Below the pieces are notes generated by a model that did not search any database, was not told the DNA's origin, and saw only the letters and a program-made list of their open reading frames with translations. Shown in pieces: positions 11,358-22,248 of a DNA stretch of 64,000 bases; position 1 is the stretch's first letter; each line of letters opens with the position of its first letter. The stretch comes from Hydrangea macrophylla (Eukaryota; Streptophyta; Magnoliopsida; Cornales; Hydrangeaceae), in the NCBI GenBank assembly GCA_033977485.1, contig CM066987.1, positions 85,592,588 to 85,656,587 of the forward strand, in the 5' to 3' direction. The translations under genes were made by a program, and so were the position numbers.

Positions 11358-13247
11358 CTAAGCATCGTCCACCATGACCACATCCTCCGTTTCCCCAGCC
11401 TCTCCCTCTAGGTCAGCTCCTCCTCTTGGGACAGAGCCCCCGCCTGGGGCAGCCTCCTCAGCAAGGCCAGCATCAGCGGTAGGGCCCTCACCCGTAGTAG
11501 GACCTACATCCCAATAGTCTAAATCAATCCCCTCGTAGGATGAGATGTCCCACTTGGGGTGATCCCGGGATAGCCTGCGCTTCAGATCTTCATAGCCCTA
11601 GAAGAAGCCTTCGTCAAAAGATTCCTCCCGGGCCCCCGCCGTTGTCGCCTTTGCCAGCACCTTCTCTCGTGCCTCTGCCGCCACTACGCTGGCCCGAACG
11701 ACCTCTAGGTCGGCCAGGGCTGTAGCTAGCTCGGCCTGAGCAGCGCCAGGGCTCAAGGCCAAACCTTTCACATTGTCCTTCTCCATAGCCAGAGCGGTCT
11801 CCCTGGCCTCGGAGGACGCCCGCTCTTGCAGCAGAATGGCTTCGACAGAACTAGCCCTCTCGACCAGAGAGGGCAGGAAGGACTTAGCCCCGGTGGCCAT
11901 TCATCCGACCTGTGAGAAGTAAAAACCGACCGGTCAGTAAACAGGCACAGTTGACAAAATAAGTGAAGAAAAAGAAACAGAAGCGAGAAAACTTACCATA
12001 TGAGAGAGGCTGTACAGTCAGCTGTGGAAGACCTCGGGAGACATGTTTGCACATGCCTCCACTTGACTGGGGCGCAGACCAGGTTTCACCCGCTCCCTGA
12101 TATCGGCCAAGGCAGCCATCGGTGCCACGGCTGGCACCCCCGCCTAGGGGGCGGTCTCTTCAACAACCACCACGTGGGACGTTGAGGTCCCCACGGGCTC
12201 CGGACCATTTGCTACTCCATGCCAGAGCTGCCTCAAAGGGCGCTCGCCACTCGGGGCCTCGGCAGCGGGCCTTTTCCCTTCTGCCACCGCCATCCGGGCG
12301 GTAGCAGCAGTCTACCTCTTCCTCAATTGTTCCATGTTTCTCTTCGAAGCCATCTCTGCAAAAGAAGAAAATTGATCAGGTAACAACCAATAAAGGAGAC
12401 GGGGAAGGACAACCGTGGAAGACGGCAGAGTTCGTGCACGTACAAGGAAGAATTGGGGAGAATACTGGAGCTTCGGTGGGCTCAGCCTAGTCGTCGGAAG
12501 CTCAGAATTTGCCGATTCGAGTCAGCACGTTCCAGATGTTTGTTGGCCGGTCTACCAAGCTCCTAATCCTGGCCTGGCACTCAACGGGAATGTTCAGCGG
12601 GCTGGTTGACCCCACTACAAAGCAAAGTATAAAGCGGTTAGTCTAAAAAATTGGAGCAAGACAAAGAAGAAAGCAAAAAGAAGGACCAGACTGGCTTACC
12701 CCTCAACTCTCCAGCCCAGGAAGTCCTCATCTGGATCCCAGGGGCCGTCTCGCAGAGTCCAAGGGTGGACACTTAGAAGAACCTATTCTTCCACCCTTTG
12801 TTGTTTCTCGGGCAGTTAACTAAGATCTTCCTCCCCTGACGAGCCCCGAGAGAAAAGATCCTGGTCTCCCCATGTACGGGAAACGGTCGGTGTGTCTAGA
12901 GAAACTCCTGGACGAAAAGCTCATACTCAAAAACTTGGGGCCAAAGAGAGATGGACCCCATGAGGAATCTCCAACTGTTTGGGGCCACCTGGCCCGGGGC
13001 GATCCCCAAGTATACAAGGACGTCCCAAGCGACCGGATGAAGGGTGATGCAGAACCCAGCCATGAGGATGTCCTCATATAGGGTAGTGAGACCAGGTTGG
13101 TAGATTTGGGCTCCACCGACATTTACGGCCAAGGATCAGTGGTCGGGAAGGCCGTACCTATCCCTAATGTGCCCGAGATATTCAGTGCGCAGGGTGGATG
13201 GGATAAACTCGCTGGAGAAGGCTACCTCGGGGTTGGGTTCCCCTGGT
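11358..13247 (-). pseudogene. Antisense ORF (aORF) of the Tat element, 'putative gypsy-type transposon' family, with apparent introns
   Basis: A gene runs opposite to gag-pol. Its N-terminal part (about 13230 down to 12896) reads LGHIRDRYGLPDH, then LTTLYEDILMAGF, then YLGIAPGQVAPNSWRFLMG, the hallmark of the plant family annotated as putative gypsy-type transposon protein (PF04195, recognised by eye). The C-terminal part (11909-11358) is alanine- and glutamate-rich, coiled-coil-like, and ends in an acidic tail at TAG 11358-11360. On the - strand, good splice signals suggest exons 13247-12700, 12614-12414, 12355-11997 and 11909-11358 (donors GTAAGC at 12699 and GTAAGT at 11996; acceptors TTTGTAG, TTTTGCAG and TCTCACAG). 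A stop near 12894 breaks the N-terminal domain. Antisense ORFs between pol and the 3' LTR are known in Tat elements. The role of the protein is unknown. Confidence 0.7.
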
Positions 13248-13293
13248 GTTTCTTCTTTTAGCGAAATTATATTTTACAAATACCCCCGCTTGT
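13248..13293 (-). mobile_element. Fragment of an Athila-type LTR start
   Basis: These 46 bp match 23857-23903 with three mismatches. Read on the - strand both begin TGACAAGCGGGGG. At 23903 this is the start of the Athila 5' LTR, so here it should be the start of that element's 3' LTR, truncated and fused to the Tat antisense ORF. A G-rich run just to the right (GTTGGGGGTTG on the - strand) fits a polypurine tract. Alternatively TGTCACAACCCCC at 13290 could be the start of an unrelated LTR. Confidence 0.45.
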
Positions 13294-13717
13294 CACAACC
13301 CCCAACTAGCGATTTGCTAGTCCCTAGCAATAAAGTGAAAATAAAACGAGCTAAACTATTACTAGAACGACTAAACAAAATAAAATAAAATAAAGCGACT
13401 AATCTAAAATAGGAAGGGAAAACTACCTAACTCACTTTCGCAGGAATCACGGTTGCATTTAGCGAATGCAACAAGCCGTTAAACCACTAGGTTCCCCTTT
13501 GTGAACGAGTGTTGTCTCGTGAGGGTTTACAGTGAATGTGCTCACAAAATTCTCCGATTTAAGCTCAAAAAGATATAGAATAACTTGTAAACACTCCCTC
13601 CCATCCAACTGTAAACTTAGCTCCACAAAACATATCATCCTCATTCAAACCTTGAAAGAAATACATATGCTCCTCATATTACCAAGATAAAAATAACATA
13701 TGCATCACATCCATGTA

Positions 13718-13767
<50 letters not shown>

Positions 13768-14233
13768 GTTAACTGCTATACATCAAACTTTATTTAGAGT
13801 TGTTTAGACTATCATACTCTCAGAACTTGTAGTTTCAACTCAATTCTCACATGGTTTTACACTCAAGAATGAACATGTCACAGAAACTTGGTTAATAATG
13901 ATCGCACATGGTGTGAAAACTTTGATAAAAATTAAAAGTTTAGTTACTAATGCTTTCACACCTGATTTAATAAAGGACGAACATTTAGAGTATATAGTCT
14001 CAAGAAAGGAATAATACTTAGTAGAGGAGCGAAATACCGTGGATAACTCAAATTGCACGTTCATATTCAAACTAAGTTGTTAAAAATCATTAAGGCTTTG
14101 ACTTTTAGGTTTTTATATAGTGGGGCAGAAATGAGAGGGGTAAGAATTGCACATCTTCAGCATGTGATTGAGTTTAGTAATTTTCTTCACTCTATTCCAA
14201 CCATCCTCTATTCTGATATATGTTATTTTCCGA
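13294..14233. other. Unassigned spacer with a (GT)n microsatellite
   Basis: This 940-bp stretch lies between the Athila LTR fragment and a truncated Ogre-like LTR. It does not match the missing end of that LTR. It may be the 3' internal region of the Athila element, but no protein similarity was recognised. It contains a 45-bp (GT)n run. Confidence 0.4.
13721..13765. repeat. (GT)n microsatellite
   Basis: About 22 perfect GT dinucleotides in a row, likely variable in length between individuals. Confidence 0.95.
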
Positions 14234-16144
14234 ATCAAAAAGAAAATCAAAGTTTCAACGGTCGGATCTCTGGGAAAAGGACAAACACCAGACATCACTC
14301 AGAGAAGTACAACTCTCTGTCCAGAGATATTGTTTGATTTTTTAAAAATAGTAAAAAGCTCCGAAATGCTTAATTCTTTTTAGGGTATCTTCCTAACACA
14401 TTAAACCTTATAGAAAAAATTAGTTTGGGTCACAAACACTTTATTAGAACTCTGATTTAATTGTTTCAAAAGAGTGTCACTGTTCTGAAACTATTCTGAA
14501 ACTCTGGACAGATTGTATTTGTGTCACAAAACTCATGATCAAACCATTCTAAACATGAAACCACCTTAAAACAAAAATTACAGTGGTAGAATATTGTGTT
14601 ATTGACACTTTCCCGTTGGTTTCACTTGATTTCAACGGTTAGATTTTGAACTAAAAATCTTTGATCAAAAACAGTTTGTAAACTCACTGTTTTCATTTGT
14701 CAAGTTCAACTTTTATTTGGTAACTCCAACTATTAAACCATGAAGTTGGGTTTAAACCAAACAACTTCTCCTACCATTTGATGGTCATTGGAGACTAAAG
14801 ACTTTTATATTTGTGGATTTCAAATGAAGTATGAATAGACTTCATGGAATCTCAAGATGATGAATCTAAACCATAGAGATGAGTTTAGACCCAAAATACT
14901 TTCTCCTACCACTTGATGGTCATTGGAGATGAAGACATGACTAAAGCTCATGAGTTTTCAAGGAATATAAGGAGACTCCATGAGAACTCAAGCTTAGAGG
15001 ATCCAAACCATGGTAGGGGTTTGGATTCATCTATTTGCTTATAAAATAAAATGATGATCAAACTTTGACTTCCATGTGAAGCATAAGCTTACATGGGATT
15101 CAAAAGATCATATTCAAGATATTTCAAAAGAGATATTGAGGATCTCCAAGAGTCTCAAGAAGGAAGTATGAACAATAAAAGAAATGAAGCAAAGAAAACA
15201 AAATAGTTTGAGGATTCAAAAGAAAGGATGCAAATAAAACAACTTATGATTAGAGGATCACCTCCAACTATCCTCAAAGTTTCTTTCCTTTGAAGATCTT
15301 CCAAGCTCTTCTCTCTAGTTCTCTAAACTCTCTCTTTTCTCTCTAAAAAATGTTGGTGTAATGGAAGTATTTTTTGTATGTCTTCCCCTTCTCCAATTCC
15401 CCCAATATTTTTCTCTTGGTTGGTTGCCCCTTTTTTCCATGAAGATACCTCTTCTTATATAGACAAAATAACCCAGGTATTTTCAGTAAATTCGGAGTAA
15501 AAGACATGTGTAAACATCTCATTTGGTGGTACAATGTGTACTTTCTGAAATTAAGCAGACTGCTGCCCAGCGCGGCAGTCCAGAAACTGTCGCGGCAGTC
15601 CGTGAATGCCGCCGCGGCAGTTCATGACTGCCGTCGCGGCACTGCATGACTGCCGTGCGGCATTCATCAAATGTCGCGGCAATTAATGGATTGCCGCATT
15701 TTTGTCAGTCTTACTTTATCAGTTTTTTGTTCTTATTCGCATACGCATACGTATTGCACTGCAAAATACAGACTTTAAAAGTGAACGGCAGTCATAAATT
15801 TGTGGCGGCACTTGGTGAATGCCGGAACGGCACTCTCTGACTGCCGTGCGGCACTCAGTGAGTGCCGCAGCAGTCTGCCGTGTGCCGTTTTTAGCTGAGA
15901 TTCCCCCTTTTAGGTCTTCCCTCTTTTTGAAACAAATTATTCTTGAAGATCATTCCAAAAATCATGTCTTATACCTGAATTCTCCTAAATACCTGGTATT
16001 CTCTTCTTTCTGTAAAATTTTATCGCGTTTGGAGAACTTTCTGAAGAGCTTGGAATACTTCAAATCTTTCGGTCCTTATCATCATCGGACTTGGAGGTGA
16101 CACTCTCCTAAATTCGACGTCCGGTCAAAATTGGGGTGTCTACA
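14234..16144 (-). mobile_element. Truncated Ogre-like LTR inserted in the Athila RT gene
   Basis: Read on the - strand it starts TGTAGACACC at 16144 and follows the solo LTR at 18002-20966 through the hairpin arrays (15563-15890), the TATA box (15454-15461) and the long 3' part. Similarity stops near 14234, so about the last 1 kb of the LTR is missing. The right edge abuts Athila RT coding sequence, and no left target duplication can be seen because that end is lost. Confidence 0.8.
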
Positions 16145-16340
16145 CCTGCCTTTTGGGGCACCACTTGGGTTGGACTAACCCAAGGGCTATCAGAAATGGG
16201 ATATATGATCCCAACATCAAGTAGTTTTAACACTTCCTTCTTAACTACCTCTTGCATGTTGGGATTCAGACGCCTTTGCATTTGTCGTGAAGGTTTAGCG
16301 TCATCCTCCAGATATATTTTATGAGTGCACACGGACGGGC
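16145..16340 (-). pseudogene. Athila-type reverse transcriptase, N-terminal fragment
   Basis: On the - strand the fragment reads RRLNPNMQEVVKKEVLKLL and then YPISDSPWVSPTQVVPQK, the typical start of a Ty3/gypsy RT. The gene is cut at 16144 by the Ogre-like LTR, and no later RT motif (for example YVDD) was found on the other side. It lies downstream of the protease region of the same element. Confidence 0.8.
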
Positions 16341-17803
16341 TTATGCCTTTGAGGTCGGCAAACGTCCATCCTAATGTTGGATTAACGTACCCTCTTGTTC
16401 ATGATTTAATGTAGATGAAATTATGACAGGGTAAGTTTTTTCAGTCCCTAAGAAGGCGTATTTAAGCTCTATTGGAAGCTCCTTTAACTCCAAATCGGGA
16501 AACTGAAAATTAGATGGCATGACTAATTTGTTTTTGGAGGTAGTGGTTCATATGGTGTTACCCACATGCATTCAGTTCTGTCCTCCTCTTTCGTCTCCAT
16601 CATGAGGTAAGTGTGATTTAAGGCAGCAATCCAATGAGGTAGAATCATTAGGTTGATAGATAGCATCAAATTGTGACACAACTACCTCCAAGGGATCTTT
16701 GTAATCTACAAAATCAGCCTCGTCGTCTATGACCGTTTCAATATAATTGATTTCTTCCTCATCCTCGTATTCTTCAGGTCGGGGATTTGAAAAAATCTTG
16801 ACATTTAGAGTCATATTCCCGAATACGATGATCATAATACCACTTCTTATTTTGATTGTGGCATCTATGGTGTTGAGGAATGGATGTCCAAATATCACCG
16901 AAATTTGTGAACATGGATTAGACACAGGTTCAATGTCCAAAATCACAAAATCGACCGTGAAGACAAATGAATCTATCTGCACGAGATTGTCCTCCAGTAT
17001 TCCTCTAGGGTATTTGACTGACCTGTCTGCCAGTTGTAACGTAACTCGGGTAGGTTTGAGTTCACCCAACCTAGTTATTTATAGACTGAATATGGCAGCA
17101 GGTTTACGCTCGGTCCCAGATCAAGGAGTACGTTGTCTATCCTTTGATTCCCAATTTGGCACGAGACAGTTGGGGTACTGGGGTCTTTGAGTTTCGGGGG
17201 CAATTCATTTTGAATGATTCCGCTTGCTTGGCAAGCGACATATGCGTGTTTCTTTACACTTTGCCTCCTTTTGACTATGCATAAGTCTTTAAGGTATTTA
17301 GCATAGGCCGGCACTTGTTTGATTGCATCAAGGAGTGGAAGATTTATTTTGACTTGTTTAAACAATTCCAAGAACTCCTGATTCTTCGCCTCATTTTTGG
17401 GTTTCTTAAGCCTTTGAGGGTAAGGCGCAGGGAAATGGCATTTAGGTAATTCGTCAATGACAGGCTCTTTTCCAGGCCGTCTCTCAACTTCTTCTGCTTC
17501 TTTAAGAGCGTCATCATTTGATTCTAATAGTTTATCATCAGTGGACGACTCCTCTTCTTGAGTGGATGGTTTGATTTTATTTGCTACTTCATCCTCTTCG
17601 TACTCTTTAGGGGTAGAGAGGGGTAAATTGCACCCTATAATCTTGTCGCTTCTCAGAGTAGTCACGACTTTTGCTTGTTCATGATTATTGGGACCATTGT
17701 TGTATCCCTTAGGGTTTTGAAGTGGTTGAGGAGGAAACGTTCCACTCGACCCCTGTTGTCGTGCATCCATTCTCTTTGATGTTGTGGACATTTTACTCAT
17801 CAT
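16341..17803 (-). pseudogene. Athila-type gag C-terminus and protease region, broken
   Basis: Two - strand frames (17803-17075 and 17069-16572) carry the linker and protease. A proline- and glutamate-rich linker is followed by KCHFPAPYPQRLKK, then FLELFKQVKINLPLLDAI, a segment commonly seen upstream of the Athila protease. The protease active-site region reads NVLLDLGPSVNLLPYSVYK at about 17130-17075, with DLG in place of DTG or DSG. The next frame continues the protease (LQLADRSVKYPRGILEDN, ISVIFGHPFLNT). The frames are separated by a stop or frameshift at about 17072. The region is cut from the main gag by the solo LTR at 18002-20966. Confidence 0.8.
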
Positions 17804-18257
17804 TTGAATTAACTATTGCGATAAATTTGCATTAGAGATCTGATCTTCCTCTTCTACCTTTTTGTGAGGTGGCATGTAAATATTTGCTTGTTGATTATTA
17901 GGGGGTTGAGCTTAGTTATAGTTATTTGATCTATTTTGATTGAATGGCTGGGACTGCCTAATGTATTGCCCTTGATATTGGTCATTGTTATTGTAGGGCT
18001 GTGTAGACACCCCAATTTTGACCGACCGTCGAATTTAGGAGAGTGTCATCTCCGTATCCGATGATAACAAGGACCGAAAAATTGAAGTATTCCAAGCTCT
18101 TTAGAAAAAATCTCCAAAACGCGATAAAATTTCACAGAAAGAGGAAAAATACCAGGTATTCAGGACAATTCAGGTACAAGACATGATTTTTGGAAAGGAT
18201 CTTCAAAAATAATTTGTTTCGAAAAAGGGAAGGTCCTAAAAGGGGAATCTCAGCTAA

Positions 18258-18580
18258 AACGGCACACGGCAGGCTTCCGCGGCACTCACTGAATGCCGCA
18301 CGGCAGTCAGAGAGTGCCGCCCGGCATTCACCAAGTGCCGCCCAAAATTTCTGACTGCCGTTCACTTTTAAAGTCTGTATTTTGCAGAGCAATACGTATG
18401 CGTATGCGAATAAGAACAAAAAACTGATAAAGTAAGACTGACAAAAACGCGGCAATCCATTAATTGTCGCGGCACTTGATGAGTGCCGTGCGGCAGTCAT
18501 AAAGTGCTGCGATGGCATTCAGGAACTGCCGCAAAGGCAGTCACGGACTGCCGCAACAGTCCCTGGACTGCCGCGTTGGG
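18258..18580 (+). repeat. Array of GGCA...TGCC quasi-palindromes in the LTR promoter
   Basis: Two blocks (about 18258-18360 and 18448-18580) consist of units of about 20 bp with the pattern cGGCAnTCAnnGAnTGCCg, for example CGGCACTCACTGAATGCCG. The blocks flank a conserved AT-rich spacer of about 87 bp. Equivalent blocks occur at 3838-3945 with 5682-5800, at 5060-5185 with 5286-5410, at 15563-15690 with 15785-15890, and degenerately at 49318-49560. The spacing and the variable units are not those of a CRISPR array. Confidence 0.85.
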
Positions 18581-18684
18581 CAGCAGTCTGACTAATTTCA
18601 GAAAGTACACATTATACCACCAAATGAGAGAATTACACCTGTTTTTTGCTCCGAAATTCACCAAAAATGCCTGGTATTTTTGCC

Positions 18685-18691
18685 TATAAAA
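18685..18691 (+). promoter_or_regulatory. TATA box of the Ogre-like solo LTR
   Basis: TATAAAA lies about 105 bp after the hairpin array. Matching boxes occur at 5898-5905 (+), 4958-4965 (-), 15454-15461 (-) and 49105-49112 (-). Confidence 0.6.
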
Positions 18692-20971
18692 GAGAAGGGA
18701 TCTTCTTTGTAAAGAGGGGGGGGGGGGGGTCAAAAAAAAAAGAAAAAAGATTGAGAGAGGAACAACATATACAAAATATACTACCATTACACCATTACAC
18801 CAACATTTTTCTTAGAAAAGCTTGGAAGATCTTCAAAAAGAAGAAGACTTTGAGGATAATTTGGAGGTGATCCTCTAATTATATATTGTTTTACATACCA
18901 TCTCTTTCCTTTGGAATTCAAATAAAACTTTTGTTATCTTCTATGTTTATTAAGTAAACTTAGGAGTTTTCTTTGGCTTTCAATACTTTCTTCTATTTTC
19001 TTGTTATGTTCTTCTCTTGAGAGTCCTAGAGATCTCCAATATCTCTCTTGATCTCTTGAGCATGATCCTTGGATCCCATGTGAGCTTATGCTTTACATGG
19101 AAGTCAAGGTTTGATCATCATTTTTTTTATCTTATAAACAAGTAGATGGATCTAAGCCCATACTCATGACTTGGGACCTCTAACTTGATGTTTCATGGAA
19201 TCCTTACCATATTCCTTTGAGACTTTCAAGTATTAGTCATGTCTTCATCTCCAAATGACCATCAAATGGTAGGAGAAAGTGGTTTGGAGTCTAAGCCCAT
19301 TTCCAAGGTTTATATTCCTTGTCTTGAGATTTCATGAAGTCTATCCATACTTCATTTGAAACCCACAAACATAAAGATCTTTAGCCTCCAATGACCATCA
19401 AATGGTAGGAGGAAATATTTTAGTTAAGTCCAACTTCATGGTTTAATAGTTGGGGTTAGCAAATAAATGTTGAACTTAAAAATAAAAACAGTGAGTTCAC
19501 AAACTGTTTTTGATCAAAGATTTTTAGTTCAAAATCTAACCGTTGAAATCAAGTGAAACAAACGGAAAAGTGTCAACAACACAATATTCTACCACTGTGA
19601 CTTTTGTTTTAAGGTGGTTTCATGTTTAGAATGGTTTGATCATGAGTTTTGTGGAGCAACAATAATCTGTCCAGAGTTTTAGGATAGTTTCAGAACAGTG
19701 ACACTCTTTTGAAACAATTAAATCAGAGTTCTAATAAAGTGTTTGTGACCCAAAATAATTTTTTTAAGTATATTGATGTGTTAGGAAGGTTCCCTAAAAA
19801 GATTGAAGCAATTCGGATTTGTTTGCTATTTTTAATAAATCATACAAGATCTCTGGACAGAGAGTTGTAAAATCCTGAGTGAGGTCTGGTATTTTCAGTA
19901 TTCCCGGAGATCTAACCGTTGAAACCTCGATTTTCTTTTTGATTTAGAAACTAGACTCACGGAGGCATCTTGTGTCCAAAATTCACCAACATCAAACCAT
20001 GAAAGACGTGCTTTTTATTTTCTTAAAGTTCTGGTCTGCTCTCTGCAATTTTCAGAGTTTTATGACACATTTGACCAACTTTTTAAATAATGGTCCAAAT
20101 GACTTTTCTATGACCTAAGGCTTAAGCCATGTTTTAATAATGATTAGTTGAGCTTGAATTCAAAGTTTAAGAGTATTTCATAGTTTATCCTTGTCCATGT
20201 ACATATTCATCCATATGGTTTGACACTTGTAATTAGGACTTATCCGCTTTGGATTTAATTACATTAGATAAATTTAAGCTAGAAATTTAGGATTGTTACC
20301 TCTAACACCATATTTTGCACATCATGTGAATTAACCCTTTGTTTTGTAGCGCTATTAAGGTACGATTTCTCAATCCCTCTCTAGTTTATTAAATTCGTTG
20401 ATTTTATTTGATTTTCAACTTAATGCGCGACACCTTAGAATTAAGATTTGTCTTATGTGTATATATGGATTAGAGACTCTTTTCCTAGGTTTTATTTAAT
20501 CGCATGCATTGCACGTTTAATATTCGCGGCCGGATCCCGGGTAAGCTCTCTTGTTCCCTATTGCACATCATATTGCTTGCTACTTGACATATGTGGCTTA
20601 TGAATGATATTTTTTGTCATTAGCAATTTTACACCCTTTGGACATGCTTTTGTAATGTATATATATTTATGTATTAGTTGAGGGCATGCTTAAATTATTA
20701 ATTCGATTAAAAAGGATGTTGAGTAGAGGCCTATCGCAAGATAGGATGAAAGGGGGTGTTTTAGTCCGCCGGGCTCCTTCCCCTTTCATTCCATAATCCC
20801 CGGACTTAGTTAATCTCTGGTTTCGCAAAAGATCAGTTTCCTTTTAAATGGTTTCTTAATTTTCCTTTTAAAAATTAAGTGGCGACTCATTTGTTTTTGA
20901 AATTGAAATTTGGAAAAATATTTTAAATAAGAAAAGCTGTGGGTAAGTCAACCTGCGATATCCACAGGCTG

Positions 20972-22119
20972 TTGTTGTTGGTATTGATTTTGTGTCCCAG
21001 CATCATTTTTTCAATCAAAATTGGGGTGATTCCATCTATTATTATTACTCTGAAAATTGTTGTTATTATTTTGCGAGTTATGATTATTATAGGAATTCCC
21101 CGCCCCCCTATACCCTTGCATGGCATTCATTTCCATGGGGGGTTGTTCTTGAAAGTACGGCATATTGGGATAGTATTGATTAGTGTGTCCCAATATGTTG
21201 CATGTGTCGCATGGTTCTTCAGGTAAAACCTGCCTAGAACTCTCTCCTTTCATTCCCAACTTTTCTACTTTCTTAACTAGCTCTTCATACTTGTTCATCA
21301 GATGATCCTCACTTTTTAATTGGTATAGACATTTTTCTTCTACACAGGAGATCTGTGAGCGTGAGACATCTTCCGAATTGGACCACTCATGGGAATGTTC
21401 AGCTAGCCACTTAAAGTGAGCTTCAGCTTCTTCAGTGTTTTTGTGAAGAAATGGTCCTGAACTCATGGTTTCAACCAACTTTTTAGTTTCACCATTTAAC
21501 CCTTCATAAAAGTAGCTTATGGTTCGCCATTTCTCATACCCGTGATGTGGGCAAGAGAGTAGCAAATCCTTGAAACGCTCCCAAGTTTGGGTGAAGGTTT
21601 CATTGCACTTTTGTTTGTAGGAGTTTTTTGTCATTTAAGCTCGGTGGTCATGCGAGGTGGAAAGAATTTCTTTAGGAACGCAGTGTTCATCACATGCCAG
21701 GTGTAGATTGAATTTGGATTTAAAGTGAGTAGCCACGCATTTGCTTTATCCTTCAAGGTGAAGGGAAATAGCATTAGACGTGTCACGTCTACAGGACAAT
21801 TCTGTGAGAATGTTTTACAAACGTCCTCAAAGTCTTTCACATGTAGATATGCTTTCTCGCTTTCCATTCCATAGAAAGTAGGAAGGAGTTGAATCATTCC
21901 ATTACGAAATTGAAATTCGCCTGCATGCGCGTGTTCGGGTGTCATGAGATCGCACAAAGGATGAAGCGAATCATCAATTGGTACGATGACATTCTCACCA
22001 TTTTCACTTTGATTATCAGCCACTGAATCAATAGGTGTGACTACGAGATTTATTGAACTAGAAGAGTTGGACGAATAAAGTGGATTTCCGTAAATTCTTT
22101 CAGTGGAATTATCGGACAT
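20972..22119 (-). pseudogene. Athila-type gag, frameshifted and split
   Basis: On the - strand the gag starts at ATG 22119. The capsid domain reads MLFPFTLKDKANAWLLTL, then AFLKKFFPPRMTTELK, and ends in a stop at 21631. The domain continues without a gap in the next frame from 21634 (CNETFTQTWERFKDLLLSCPHHGY, shown here in part, then FYEGLNGETKKLVE). The break therefore lies inside the domain and is a mutation rather than programmed frameshifting. Asparagine- and glutamine-rich sequence follows to 21011. The rest lies beyond the solo LTR. The capsid pattern matches Athila/Retrotrans_gag proteins. Confidence 0.85.
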
Positions 22120-22248
22120 GAAGGGAAAGATCCTAAGTAGTTTGTAATCTAAAGAATAAAAGACAAAAGAAAATAGAAAGAGATAATGATAGATTGAGGT
22201 AATCTAAGCGTTAGTTTGTCGCCTTCCCTGGTAACGGCGCCAAAAACT
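22120..22248 (-). other. Athila leader with primer binding site (22229-22246)
   Basis: Read on the - strand, TTTTTGGCGCCGTTACCA follows the LTR terminus by one or two bases. This is the primer binding site type typical of Athila elements. The leader to the gag ATG at 22119 is short and non-coding. Confidence 0.8.

Larger units (their letters stand above)
18002..20966 (+). mobile_element. Complete solo LTR of the Ogre-like family (2965 bp)
   Basis: The element starts TGTAGACACC and ends GATATCCACA. It is flanked by an exact 5-bp duplication GGCTG (17997-18001 and 20967-20971). There is no internal region, so it is a solo LTR. Two hairpin blocks (18258-18360 and 18448-18580) precede a TATA box at 18685-18691, leaving a very long R-U5 part of more than 2 kb. 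It splits the Athila gag on the opposite strand. It is the best reference copy of the family in this window. Confidence 0.93.

Noticed and set aside
16747..17190. 147-codon + strand ORF
   Set aside because: Shadow of the Athila protease region on the - strand.
18258..18580. CRISPR-like array
   Set aside because: Units are imperfect, have no constant repeat and unique spacer pattern, lie in an LTR with a proven target duplication, and the genome is plant.
21631..21634. Programmed frameshift in Athila gag
   Set aside because: The break lies in the middle of the capsid domain, not at a gag-pol junction, so it is simple decay.
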